Below are positions 35,911 through 44,965 of a stretch of DNA of 64,000 bases, in pieces. The DNA is taken from the NCBI GenBank assembly GCA_023375675.1, contig JALQBC010000018.1:248001-312000 (forward strand), written 5' to 3'. The position numbers and the translations under genes are program-made. Each line of letters begins with the position of its first letter. Position 1 is the stretch's first letter. The notes below the pieces were generated by a model. The model saw nothing but the letters and a program-made list of their open reading frames with translations. It was not told the origin of the DNA and ran no database searches. This DNA is from Cytospora piceicola. Taxonomy: Eukaryota > Ascomycota > Sordariomycetes > Diaporthales > Cytosporaceae.

Positions 35911-36723
35911 ATGCTTCCCACGCCAGACACGTCCCACGTGTCGTACTCACGCGTCTACGAGCCAGCCGAGGACTCCTTCCTCCTCCTCGACACGCTCTCC
36001 TCGCCCTCGGAGACGGCCTTCCTCCAGCAGCGCTTCCCGGCGGGCGGCGCGCCGCCGGCCGCGCCCCCGCTGGTCGTCGAGGTCGGCACCGGGTCCGGCG
36101 TGGTCATCGCCTTCGTCAACGCGCAGGCGCGCGCCCTCTTCGGCACGCGCGATGTGCTCACCGCCGGCACCGACGTCAACGCCTTTGCGTGCCGCGCCAC
36201 CGCCGCCACCGTCCGCAAGGCCGCCGCCGAGAGCCCCGCCGCCCACGGCCGCTTCCTGGGCGCCCTGAGGGGCGACCTGCTGGCGCCGCTCGCCGGCCGC
36301 GAGGTCGACGTGCTCGTCTTCAACCCGCCGTACGTGCCCACGGACGAGCTGCCCGCGCAGGACGACGGGCGGCTCGCCGCCGCCGCTGCTGCCGCCGCCG
36401 CCGGCGACGAGGAGGGGGAGGGGGCGCTGGGTGCCAGTGCCCGGTTTGAGAGGGACTCGTACCTGCTCTCGCTGTCGTATGCGGGCGGGAAGGACGGCAT
36501 GGAGACGACGGACCGGCTGATCGAGGCGCTGCCGGGGGCGTTGAGCAGGCGGGGGTGTGCGTACATACTGCTGTGCGCGGGGAACAAGCCCGACGAGGTC
36601 AAGTCGAGGATCGAGGGGTTCGGGCCCGAGTGGCGGGTGCTGACGGTGGGAGACAGCGGGAAGCAGGCTGGCTGGGAGAAGCTTCAGATCATCAGGATAT
36701 GGCGGGACCAGGCTGTGGTATGA
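35911..36723 (+). CDS. MTQ2: eRF1 glutamine methyltransferase catalytic subunit Mtq2
   Basis: A single exon of 270 aa. Mtq2 with Trm112 methylates the glutamine of the GGQ motif in translation release factor eRF1, using S-adenosylmethionine. Visible signatures are the N-terminal VYEPAEDSFLLLD, the SAM-binding motif I VEVGTGSG (residues 56-63), an acidic motif TDVN at about 87-90, and the catalytic NPPY at 138-141 that defines the HemK/PrmC family. Directly after NPPYVPTDE the protein carries a nine-Ala run (156-164) and a Glu/Gly-rich segment, an insertion not part of the compact core. The end (GWEKLQIIRIWR) is as expected for the family. The start is the first Met after a C/A-rich leader. 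Confidence 0.93.
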   Translation: MLPTPDTSHVSYSRVYEPAEDSFLLLDTLSSPSETAFLQQRFPAGGAPPAAPPLVVEVGTGSGVVIAFVNAQARALFGTRDVLTAGTDVNAFACRATAATVRKAAAESPAAHGRFLGALRGDLLAPLAGREVDVLVFNPPYVPTDELPAQDDGRLAAAAAAAAAGDEEGEGALGASARFERDSYLLSLSYAGGKDGMETTDRLIEALPGALSRRGCAYILLCAGNKPDEVKSRIEGFGPEWRVLTVGDSGKQAGWEKLQIIRIWRDQAVV

Positions 36724-37221
36724 CAAGGGAGGAACAAGGCCCACGGAGGGGAGAGAGAGAGGACGCACGATTAGGAAGCTTTTGTTTGTTTGATTCAAGC
36801 CACATCTGGCCTCCTTCTTCGTGACAATAATGATGATGCGCAAGCATGCCCCTGAACGTTGCAATTTCCATTCTGTATCCCCAACGCCACAACGATGAGA
36901 TCCCCCCTTCCTTGCAAGTCGTTCATATATCCAGCCAGTTGAGGAATCCAACCCAGGGGCCAAGTTGGCTCGCCTCGCACCGCCAGTCCCCCAATCTCCC
37001 TGGCCCTCTCTGAGTATACCCGAGGCCTGTCTGTCTGTCTCCTTGCCCATTCTTCGCAGCGTGCCGGGCCTCTCCTTCGAATCCCAAGGGTCGAGCGAAA
37101 CATAATCACGATCCGACATTTTCGGACCCAGCGCATCTGAACCCCACCCCCATCTTCAAGTTGCTCCTCCAGTACCGTGACCATACCGACCACAGGCCGA
37201 CCTCGTCCCGTCAGGCCGGCC
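36724..37221. other. Convergent intergenic region (MTQ2 / SmD1)
   Basis: 3' flanks of both genes; no further gene seen. Confidence 0.6.
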
Positions 37222-37830
37222 TTACCTGCCACCCCGTCCCCGGCCGCCGCCGCCGCCACCGCCGCCGCCACGCATTCCCCGGCCGCGCCCGCGCCCGCCT
37301 CTGGGTGCGCCGCGGCCGCCGCGGTCGGCCTCCTTCCGGGCCTTGTTCTTCGGTTTGGGCGCGTCGTCGATCAGCAGCGTGTCGAGCGGCAGCGAGTCGG
37401 GCAGGATGTAGTATCGGATGGTGGAGCCCCTGATGTTCATGGCGTCGAGCTGGACGGGGTCCTGGCCCCTAGGCGTCATCTTGACATTGCGCAGGGCTGT
37501 GTTCATCTGGGGGGAGACGGATGTGATGGTGCCGTGGACGATGGTGCCTGCTTGTCGTTAGTATGGCGCTGGGCTGGGAGGGTAGTGAGGGAGCTGGGAG
37601 TTGGGACAGGGAGAGAGAGGTAGGTAATGTACCGTTCTTGAGCTCGATTGTCACCGTCTCGTTGGCGCATTTCATCAAAAATCTAGCATGGGTACCATCA
37701 TTAGCCTTCGTAGTTCGTCGCCGGCACACTCGTCGCAAGTCTTGAAGAGACAGCTGGTTCAGCACAAACGGCGCAGGACGAGTGCAGGAACGGGGGACTG
37801 GGGGACCGTCGCTTACCTGACGAGCTTCAT
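37222..37830 (-). CDS. SMD1: Small nuclear ribonucleoprotein SmD1
   Basis: Three exons (37830-37817, 37682-37633, 37547-37222) give 129 aa. SmD1 is one of seven Sm proteins in the ring that binds the Sm site of U1, U2, U4 and U5 snRNAs. The first coding exon is only 14 nt and encodes MKLV plus two bases of the next Arg. Sm1 motif: [18 protein letters not shown] (12-29). Sm2: [14 protein letters not shown] (59-72), then the D1-specific PLDTLLIDD. The tail is Arg-Gly-rich (97-129), as in other D1 proteins, where arginines are methylated and help SMN-type assembly. Oddity: the TAA stop lies inside CAG|GTAAGG, a perfect donor sequence. PKR1 is upstream on the same strand. Confidence 0.97.
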
Positions 37831-38348
37831 GTTTGCGGCTCTGTTGAGTAGGTACAGGCACTCTCGGGGATGATTGTTCCTGGGTAGGGCGGGTGGTAAT
37901 TGACTTGGTCGCGAGTGAGGCTGGCTACCTTTGGAGCGTTGACCGTGATGCAGACGCGCTGAGCTCCAAAAATCCACCAGCCTGTCGTGCACGGGCCATG
38001 TCAGTCATGTGATGGGGGGAGATACGTCAGAGGTACCTCAGCTATAGCCCTCATTTCGCGCAAAACTAATGTACTACAGAGGTACCGCAGTTTGCTCGCC
38101 TCAAAAGATAGCTGACATTCCTTCATCAATGGGTATTTCATGTGTTGGCAGATCAGATCAGATCCCAAGAGTCAACTCAAACTATGTACAAAATGTAGTA
38201 TGGCGGAGCGGGTGTCCAAGTGGTTCATATATGGCATGTGGTACCCAAGCCCCCCTCCCTACCAGCCTACTTACCTACTACTTGCGCAGGTAAATTGCGG
38301 AAGACGCGAGCCCTCCACTGGGTGTAAATCCTCGGTCGGCCCCTTCTC
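37831..38348. other. Intergenic, no gene seen
   Basis: Promoter side of SmD1 and 3' side of PKR1. A sequence near 38203-38340 has weak tRNA-like A- and B-box resemblance but no cloverleaf (see rejected items). Confidence 0.55.
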
Positions 38349-38858
38349 TCACTTTGTCTTCTCGGTCTCATACTCCGAGACTTTGTCCCACTCATCCTCG
38401 GTGCTGACACTCGACTTGCTCCCCTGCGACTGCACCGACGCCCGCTGCTTCATCTCCGCGGCACCGGGCTCCTGCACGTCCACGTCCTTGCTCGCCGCGG
38501 CCTGGCCAGGTTGGCTCCTGGTCTTGGTCTTGGTCAGGAAGGTCTCGACCTCCGTGTCGCTGTCGGCCGACGTCTGCGCCCCCTGCGCCGTCTTCCGCGC
38601 GGCCTTGGCCTTCTCCTTCAGCTCCAGGTCGTGGCTGGCCTGTAGCTCCCGCGCGAACCAGTTGATGGCCCACCAGAGGCCGGCAGATAGGCACGACAGA
38701 ATTATGAAGTGGATGCTGTAGGTGGCCAGGAGGAGGGCGAAGAGGACGACCTGGAGGCTGGCAAAGGTGACGTTTGTCGCAATGAGGAGGGAGGGCGTGG
38801 GGCCGGGGGTGAAGATGGACTCCCAAAGGTCCTCGAAGAACGTTGACAGCGTCGACAT
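38349..38858 (-). CDS. PKR1: V-ATPase assembly factor Pkr1
   Basis: A single exon of 169 aa. Pkr1 is an ER membrane protein that helps assemble the Vo sector of the vacuolar ATPase. The N terminus is the family signature: FFEDLWESIFTPGPTPSLL at 7-25. Two hydrophobic helices follow at about 25-47 and 49-69, giving a hairpin, then a charged tail with Lys/Ala, Glu/Thr and Ser-rich segments exposed to the cytosol. I chose Met 38858 because the conserved region begins there; an in-frame Met 24 codons upstream would add a non-conserved extension. VMA13, another V-ATPase gene, is 7.5 kb away on the same strand. Confidence 0.9.
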   Translation of the reverse strand: MSTLSTFFEDLWESIFTPGPTPSLLIATNVTFASLQVVLFALLLATYSIHFIILSCLSAGLWWAINWFARELQASHDLELKEKAKAARKTAQGAQTSADSDTEVETFLTKTKTRSQPGQAAASKDVDVQEPGAAEMKQRASVQSQGSKSSVSTEDEWDKVSEYETEKTK

Positions 38859-40002
38859 ATTGGCGTGAGGAGTTTTGGATGATATTATACCGTCTGTACT
38901 GCTTTGTTCGTTTGTGTGTTTTCTCGGCAACTAGAGAGGCGCAACGTCAGCCAGGTGAACAAGAAAGCTTGACTGGCAGTACCGGCACAACTCAATCTGG
39001 ACGTGAAGGTGTGGACACGTATGGCCAGACGGTGATTAAAAGAACACCTTGTCTGCTACCGGCTGCCTGCTGCCTGAACAAAGACCTAGAGGTTGCATAC
39101 CCGACTGAGCGATAACGTGTGGTGTTCGCTTAGGACTCAAAGCTCTTCGAGAGCGCGACGCGACGAAAGCTGGGGCTTGCGATTCAGGAGGCGTGATGTC
39201 GTTAGATGTTGTTAGATGTTGTTGGGTGTTGTTGTTATTAGTAGCAACACTTCAAGACTCGGTTTCGCAGGACACGACTGTGCTGAATCTGGGCATAAAG
39301 TGAAAACGGCAAGTTGGTTGGAGTAAGAATGCAGACGTCGCGATGACTCCCTTGCTGTCGTCACTCCGTCAGGTTGTTCTGGCGCTGGTTCGGAGGAGCT
39401 TGGGAGGGCAGAATGGGGGTTAGCTATGTTGTATGGAGGGGTCAATGGCCCGTCAATGCTACCAGCATAACCAGCATATGGCGGGGAAGCACTGACAACC
39501 ATGACGGAACAGGGGGTTGCTCATGCTGTGCTGTATGCAGCTGTCTGCATGTGCTGTGGCTGTTTGACTCGCTGCCGTCTTCTTTTCCCTCTTTTTCCCT
39601 TCTTCACCCTCCATGTCCCTTTTCTACAAATTACAATGCGTGTTGCCCCAAGCCGTGGCCCATGCAAGTGCCTGAAGACGAGGAAACTCTACTGGGTATC
39701 GTCTTGAATTCCTCCAAAGCATCTGGCTCTTGTCATGGACCGGTAAAGGCAGGGAATGTTTTCACAGGACTGAGTGTCTGTAGAGACAAAAGTGTTGCAA
39801 ATACGCTGCAGGCATAGTAAGAACTGTTGACGTGGACAACCCATAGCTACGGACAATAAAGCTTTGCGAGAGAGAGAAAGTCTGAGCAAATCCATCAATT
39901 TGGGTTACAGTGTCTCTCTTATTCACCCGTCCAAGACCGTTGTTGTCGTTGTCGTTGTCGACTTCTGACATCTGCAATACATTCACATCTCCACGACCAT
40001 AA
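38859..40002. other. Intergenic, no gene seen
   Basis: Upstream of PKR1 and downstream of the Pmp3-like gene; includes a pyrimidine-rich stretch at 39570-39630. No coding features recognised. Confidence 0.6.
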
Positions 40003-40515
40003 TCAGACCTCCCATCTGTTCGACCTTCGCTGGCTGCCAGGCGGCACGACACCACCCTCTGCCTCCCTCGGCGGCCTTCTAGTACCACCGAACCCCGTCC
40101 CCCTCCGGCCACTACTCTGGCTGCGCATCAGCTGCTCCTCCTCCTCGGCCTTGTGCTCCATCCACAGCTGGCGGACCCTCTCGTCGCTGGCGTCCCCGTT
40201 GATGACCCTCTTGCTGTAGATGAACGGCTTGGGCCCGCCGGGGTACCTGCCCTTCCTGACCTTCTTCTTGCGGGAGAAATATGTCCATGTGATGTAGAAG
40301 CCGTGGACGTGCCCCGGTATCACGCCACATAGGAACCAGAGCGTGTTCACCAGGGCGTCCATTCCCACGCCGGCGACGAGCATTACACTCAGGGGCGGTA
40401 CTTGGAGGGATCTTACTTAGTAGGGGTCAAAAGGGAGTGAGTGGCAGGGCTGGTGGGGAGAGCTACAGAAGATGTTGAACAGCGTCAGCGTGCATCTCTC
40501 TAGGAAGATGCGCAT
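40003..40515 (-). CDS. Pmp3/RCI2-like small membrane protein with extended C-terminal tail
   Basis: Two exons (40515-40467 and 40400-40003; 66-nt intron) give 148 aa. Exon 1 supplies MRIFLERCTLTLFNIF and exon 2 resumes with LPPLSVMLVAG, giving the hallmark of the Pmp3 family: a first helix with a PP motif, then LVNTLWFLCGVIPGHVHGFY with the I-P-G-x-x-H signature. Classical Pmp3 proteins (about 55 aa) are plasma-membrane proteolipids affecting membrane potential and ion tolerance. This one adds a 95-residue basic and Glu-rich tail (RKKKVRKGRYPGGPKPFIYS...). The donor GTAGCT and the AAG acceptor are not strong, so exon 1 is the least certain part; exon 2 alone already shows the second helix. 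It is divergent from GCV1. Confidence 0.75.
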
Positions 40516-41003
40516 CTTGTGGTCGTGGTCGTGGTTGTGGTTGTGGTCGTGGTTGTGGTCGTGGCCGTGGCCTCTCCCGAGCAAGAACAGATAGGTATGA
40601 TGTGCGACCCAACTCCCGGAAACTCATATGACTACTAAGACAGTCCGTGATGGTCCGTGATGAAGCCGTGAAGGCATGAAGACATGAAGATGTGGATCAA
40701 GAGGATCAAGAGAGGATCGACTCTCTCTCAGACTCGGGGCGGGCTGTTCGACAAACGATCCTTCATATGTCAGGTGGTGCTACATATCGGTGGGATCAAA
40801 GTGACCAAAACCTGAAAGCTGTGATAGTTATCCGTATCCCTGTGGGTGGCTGGCTTCCTGGCGGCTGCAGTCGAACCACGGAGAATTACTACGCTGTTTG
40901 ACCTCCAGGCGAAGAGGAAGCAATAGGTGAACAACTGGATGGGCTTTGTCGTGACGTCAACCGGCGTATGAGGTGTTACCAACACCAACCGACATAAATG
41001 CAA

Positions 41004-41050
41004 ATGTCAACGTCGATGTCAATGTCAATGTCAATGTCAATGTCAACGTC
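41004..41050. repeat. ATGTCA hexamer tandem repeat
   Basis: About seven AATGTC/AACGTC units in tandem; non-coding. Confidence 0.9.
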
Positions 41051-41222
41051 GTCCTGCTTTTTGGGGTCTGCAGGAGGTTGGCAGTTGTCCAGAGCATCGT
41101 GGGCGTCGTAAAGAACACTGGTGATATCCCTAAACTTTATAAAGCTGCAGATGACCATATTAGGTACATATCTGCTGTCAGGAATTACCATGACTTAGAA
41201 GATGATAGGTAACCTTGGGAGT

Positions 41223-41283
41223 TACCTAGGTAGGTACAGCATATACTTGAGTATCTACCTAGGTACTTACCTAGGTGCCTAGG
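41223..41283. repeat. Cluster of TACCTAGGTA palindromes
   Basis: Exact copies at 41223-41232 and 41256-41265, ACCTAGGT at 41269-41276 and CCTAGG at 41278-41283, all within 61 bp. This is the densest cluster in the window. Confidence 0.92.
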
Positions 41284-41559
41284 TTCCAAGGTTCCTACAT
41301 ACTCCGTACTGTGGTGGTAAACCACTTTGAGTACTTATATAGTAAGCTTATCTTATCACCCCGCTACCCCGGATCCTTTTCCCTGGTCGGCGCCGTTATC
41401 GGTAGGTGCAGCCGAGTTGCCCTGACTAACTGGAACTCTACCGACGTCCTTGTAAGATAGTCCAAGTGATAGCAAGTCATATTGAGTTGCTTATAACCAT
41501 ATTATTAGTTTTATTACCTAGGTGGTTTTCTTCTGGTGGTGAGACGAGTGCTGGTCAAG

Positions 41560-41662
41560 TCTCAACCCCAGCCTCGACCCCAACTTCAACCTCAACCTCG
41601 ACCTCAACCTGAACCTCAACCTCATACTCATACTCATATTCTTCTTCTTCTTCTTTCCTTTC
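41560..41662. repeat. AACCTC / TCATAC / TTC repeats in the GCV1 leader
   Basis: About 80 bp of AACCTC and GACCTC units pass into ACTCAT and then TTC units, ending about 45 bp before the GCV1 start. It is probably in the 5' UTR. Confidence 0.85.
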
Positions 41663-41704
41663 CATCGTTCACTTGGAAGGCCATATTCACCAAGATACCC
41701 AAAG

Positions 41705-43132
41705 ATGAAGCGCATACAATCTGTCGCCAGGCCGCACAACGGCCTTCGGGCCATGACCATGGCCAGCAGAGCCACCCCAAGCATAGCCTCATCATCTCGA
41801 GCCTTCATGTCCTCATACTCGCCCGCGCCCTCCTCCTCCTCCCCATCGCAGCTGAGCTCGCCAGCGAGGCCACGCTTCTCCTCGCTAGAACGACACCACC
41901 AGGATGCCAAGAGGAACTACTCCTCCGCCGCAGACCTCCCCAAGACCGCCCTCTACGACCTCCACCTGGCCCACGGCGCAAAGATGGTCCCCTTCGGCGG
42001 CTTCCAGATGCCCGTGCAGTACTCGTCCCTCTCCGTCTCCGAGTCCCACAAGTTCACCCGCACCCACGCCTCCCTCTTCGACGTCTCCCACATGGTCCAG
42101 CGCATCTTCTCGGGCCCGGGCGCCGCCGCCTTCCTCCAGACCGTCACCCCCTCCGACCTGGAGGCCCTGCCCGTCCACCGGAGCACCCTCTCGGCCCTCC
42201 TGCACCCGGGCACCGGCGGCATCGTCGACGACACCGTCATCACCAAGCTCGCCGCCGGCGAGTTCTACGTCGTCACCAACGCCGCCTGCCGCGAAAAGGA
42301 CGACGCCTACCTCGCCGCCCAGCTCGCCTCCTTCCGCGGCCCCGAGGTGCGCCACGAGAAGCAGGACCAGAAGGGCCTCGTCGCCCTGCAGGGGCCCCTC
42401 AGCGCCGAGATCCTGGCCGGCCTCCTCGCCGAGCCCGACGAGGTCGACCTCTCCTCGCTCTACTTCGGGTCCTGCACGACCGCCTCGCTCCGGCTGCTGC
42501 CGGGCGCCGGCGCCGCCGTCTCGAGCCCCGTGCTCATCAGCCGCGGCGGGTACACGGGCGAGGACGGGTTCGAGATCTCCATCGCGACGGCGGCGGAGAC
42601 GGTGGCGGTGACGGAGGCGCTGCTGGCCGGGGCGGGCCCGGAGAGGCTGCAGCTGGCCGGGCTGGGGGCGCGGGACAGCCTGCGGCTGGAGGCGGGCATG
42701 TGCCTGTACGGGCACGACCTGGACGACGGGACGACGCCGGTGGAGGGCGGGCTGGCGTGGATCGTGCCCAAGGGGCGGCGGGGCGCCGGCGCCGGCTACC
42801 ACGGGGCCGAGGTCGTCGCGGGGCAGCTCGTGCCGCGGAGCAAGGGCGGGCTCGGGGTCGCGAGGAGGAGGGTCGGGCTCGTCGTGCAGGGCGCGCCGGC
42901 GCGCGAGGGCGCCGAGGTGGTCAGCAGGGAGGGCGAGCCCGTCGGCAGGGTCACGAGCGGGTGCCCCAGCCCGACGCTCGGCGTCAACATCGCCATGGCG
43001 TACGTCAAGGACGGGTTCCACAAGTCGGGCACCGAGCTGGACGTCGTCGTCAGGGGCAGGAACCGCAAGGCCACGGTGACCAAGATGCCGTTCGCCCCGA
43101 CCAAGTACTGGAAGGGAACGGCCCCGGCATAA
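41705..43132 (+). CDS. GCV1: Aminomethyltransferase, glycine cleavage system T protein
   Basis: A single exon of 475 aa. The T protein moves the aminomethyl carbon of glycine from lipoyl-H protein to tetrahydrofolate in the mitochondrial matrix, releasing ammonia. The first 70 or so residues are rich in Arg and Ser without acidic clusters and end at RNYSSAADL, a typical mitochondrial presequence. The mature protein opens with KTALYDLHLAHGAKMVPFGGF and has SLFDVSHM, GGIVDDTVI, YTGEDGFEIS, and RLEAGMCLYGHDLD, the folate-site and core motifs of GcvT, then the C-terminal barrel (RVTSGCPSPTLGVNIAMAYV). Several in-frame Met codons lie within the presequence, so the exact start could be up to about 20 codons downstream. 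It is convergent with the ferritin-like gene. Confidence 0.95.
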   Translation: MKRIQSVARPHNGLRAMTMASRATPSIASSSRAFMSSYSPAPSSSSPSQLSSPARPRFSSLERHHQDAKRNYSSAADLPKTALYDLHLAHGAKMVPFGGFQMPVQYSSLSVSESHKFTRTHASLFDVSHMVQRIFSGPGAAAFLQTVTPSDLEALPVHRSTLSALLHPGTGGIVDDTVITKLAAGEFYVVTNAACREKDDAYLAAQLASFRGPEVRHEKQDQKGLVALQGPLSAEILAGLLAEPDEVDLSSLYFGSCTTASLRLLPGAGAAVSSPVLISRGGYTGEDGFEISIATAAETVAVTEALLAGAGPERLQLAGLGARDSLRLEAGMCLYGHDLDDGTTPVEGGLAWIVPKGRRGAGAGYHGAEVVAGQLVPRSKGGLGVARRRVGLVVQGAPAREGAEVVSREGEPVGRVTSGCPSPTLGVNIAMAYVKDGFHKSGTELDVVVRGRNRKATVTKMPFAPTKYWKGTAPA

Positions 43133-43777
43133 TGGGAGGGGGTTAGGAGCTTAGGACCATTTCCGGTCTGAGGAAGATGGTGTAGTGTGTTTTTTAGGAT
43201 ACGAGGGGAGTGACTCGTACAGGTCATATTTGTTTTCAACATAAAAAGTCACGCATGCTGGGGATTCGGCCAAGGTCAAGGAGGTCAGGAAGTCTCCCGG
43301 TTTCAACAGTGCATTGTAACTGGTCCTAGGAAGCAGCCTGGAAAGGCGACGGCTTGAAAATTCATGAAATAGTCCAGTCTTGTTACGTCCCACTCACTTT
43401 CCAACACACTTCTGGTGACACTTAGGCGTGATTTTCCAGATGACAAATCGCCTGGCCGTCGTCACAAAAGTCTCACCGTAATTTAGACAGATCCTGGCAT
43501 GTATGTCTCGGAGATCCGGGACAGTTACAGCATGTTTACTTCCAATGTTTGTAACCCGTATGCTGCTGGGCTGGCATGCTTGAGCAACATATTGTTTTAC
43601 AGAATGAGATTTATTGTATTATTTTATTCGCTTTTCTTTCTGCATTTTCCAGGGCTACCACCCCATGAAAGTTCATACATACTATTATAACATGCCAACT
43701 GTCCGACCTAGGAAATGAATCTTGCGGAACGCGGAGTAGAAACAGACAAGGCACTTAACGATCCCGCCATAGCCTTT
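43133..43777. other. Convergent intergenic region (GCV1 / ferritin-like gene)
   Basis: AT-richer 3' flanks; no gene seen. Confidence 0.6.
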
Positions 43778-44965
43778 TCAAGCAACAACCTCAAGGATAC
43801 CAACACCAGAGATGATGTTCTCATCCGACGCCTTGGCGTTGCTACCATCCGCCGTACTGAGGACCACGTACACCTGTCCCAGAGGTGGCAGCTGGTCCGC
43901 CGTGGCATAGTCCTTGCCGGGGAGCTTGGCAACCTTGACCTGCGTGCAGACATGAATATTAGCAAGTGCTAGAACGAACACCCAGTGGATGAGCAGCCCG
44001 CGCGGTCAAAGCCTTGCAGGCTTGTTCCATTTTTTGTTTGTCGATATACTCACATCATTGTTACCCACCACCGTGGTGGGGACATAGTACGTGTCCAGGC
44101 CCGAGTAGAAGACGGCGTACACGGGGGTGCCCACCTCGGCGAGCCCGTCGGTGAGCGCGTTCGCGAAGGCGCCGGTGAAGCACACGCCCGACTCGCCGGC
44201 CGTGAAGGTGCCGCTCTTGGTGGCCTCGACCGTCAGGGCCGGGAAGGCCTTGAACGGCAGCGTCTTGCTGTACTGGGGGAAGCCCGTGATGAACTGCGCG
44301 GCCAGGGAGTAGACGGCCTTGAAGTCGAGGGCCGTGTCGTACGCCTTGGGGAAGGGCTTCTTGCCGAGGGCCTTGCGGATGTACGACGAGTGCCGCGCCT
44401 CGACCGTCAGGATGGCCCCCGCCGCGCCCAGGTACGTCTTGTCGACGATGGCGCCAGCCGCGCCCAGGTAGGCCGACACGCCGACCCCCTCGAGCACCGA
44501 GGACAGGGTGATGAACTCGAAGGGGGTGGTGACCGGGAACGAGAAGGTGGGCTCCAGGACGGCCGAGTCGCCAAGGGCGCCGGCGAGGAAGGAGACGTGG
44601 GTCTGTTTGTGGTGTCAGCCCAAGTGGTCACGGGCACGGCGATGAACAGGTAGTATCTGGGGGGAAGGAAGAGAGAGAAAGCTGTGGCTTACCACTTCGT
44701 CGTCGAAGATCTGCAGAAGGTCTCCATAGAAGCTCTTGCTGAAGCCAGCCTCAGAGAAGGAGTCCTGGCTATAGTTTCGGATCCCTTCGTAGTAGAACTT
44801 CCTCTCGAGGTACTCGAGCGTCAGGGCATAGTTGAGGATGGTCACGTCGCCTCCAGCAGGGGCATCGAAGTCGGCCCTCTTCTCTACAGCCACATTGTCA
44901 GTAGGTGCAGCAAAGGCCGGCGATATGGCCGTGATGAGCGTGAGGAGGAGCGCGGCGGAATGCAT
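43778..44965 (-). CDS. Secreted ferritin-like domain protein (Rds1-type)
   Basis: Three exons (44965-44693, 44602-44054, 43939-43778) give 327 aa. A signal peptide (MHSAALLLTLITAISPAFA) is followed by a likely Kex2 site after KR (29-30). The body is a ferritin-like four-helix bundle of the kind found in fungal stress-response proteins such as fission yeast Rds1. Candidate metal ligands are E51/E54 (LEYLERKFY), E90-V-T-H93 and E159-A-R-H162, two E-x-x-H pairs. The first intron falls between V91 and T92, inside the first pair. Helix-rich Ala/Tyr segments follow, then a Thr/Val-rich C-terminal domain. It may bind iron or another metal outside the cell; this is an inference and no activity is established for the family. 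A TATA box lies upstream. Confidence 0.86.

Larger units (their letters stand above)
40516..41704. promoter_or_regulatory. Divergent promoter region of the Pmp3-like gene and GCV1
   Basis: 1.19 kb with GTGGTC repeats at 40521-40566, ATGTCA hexamers at 41004-41050, two exact TACCTAGGTA palindromes plus partial copies at 41223-41283, a partial copy at 41517-41524, and a pyrimidine-rich AACCTC repeat just before the GCV1 start. Confidence 0.5.

Noticed and set aside
38203..38340. tRNA-like sequence (A-box-like TGTCCAAGTGG, B-box-like GGTGTAAATCC)
   Set aside because: The two boxes are too far apart without a convincing intron, the B box has two mismatches, and no acceptor stem can be formed.
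41536..43146. 536-codon open frame overlapping GCV1 in another frame, and a 378-codon antisense frame
   Set aside because: Arg/Pro/Ala-rich shadow frames caused by the strong G/C third-position bias of GCV1; the GcvT frame has full family motifs.
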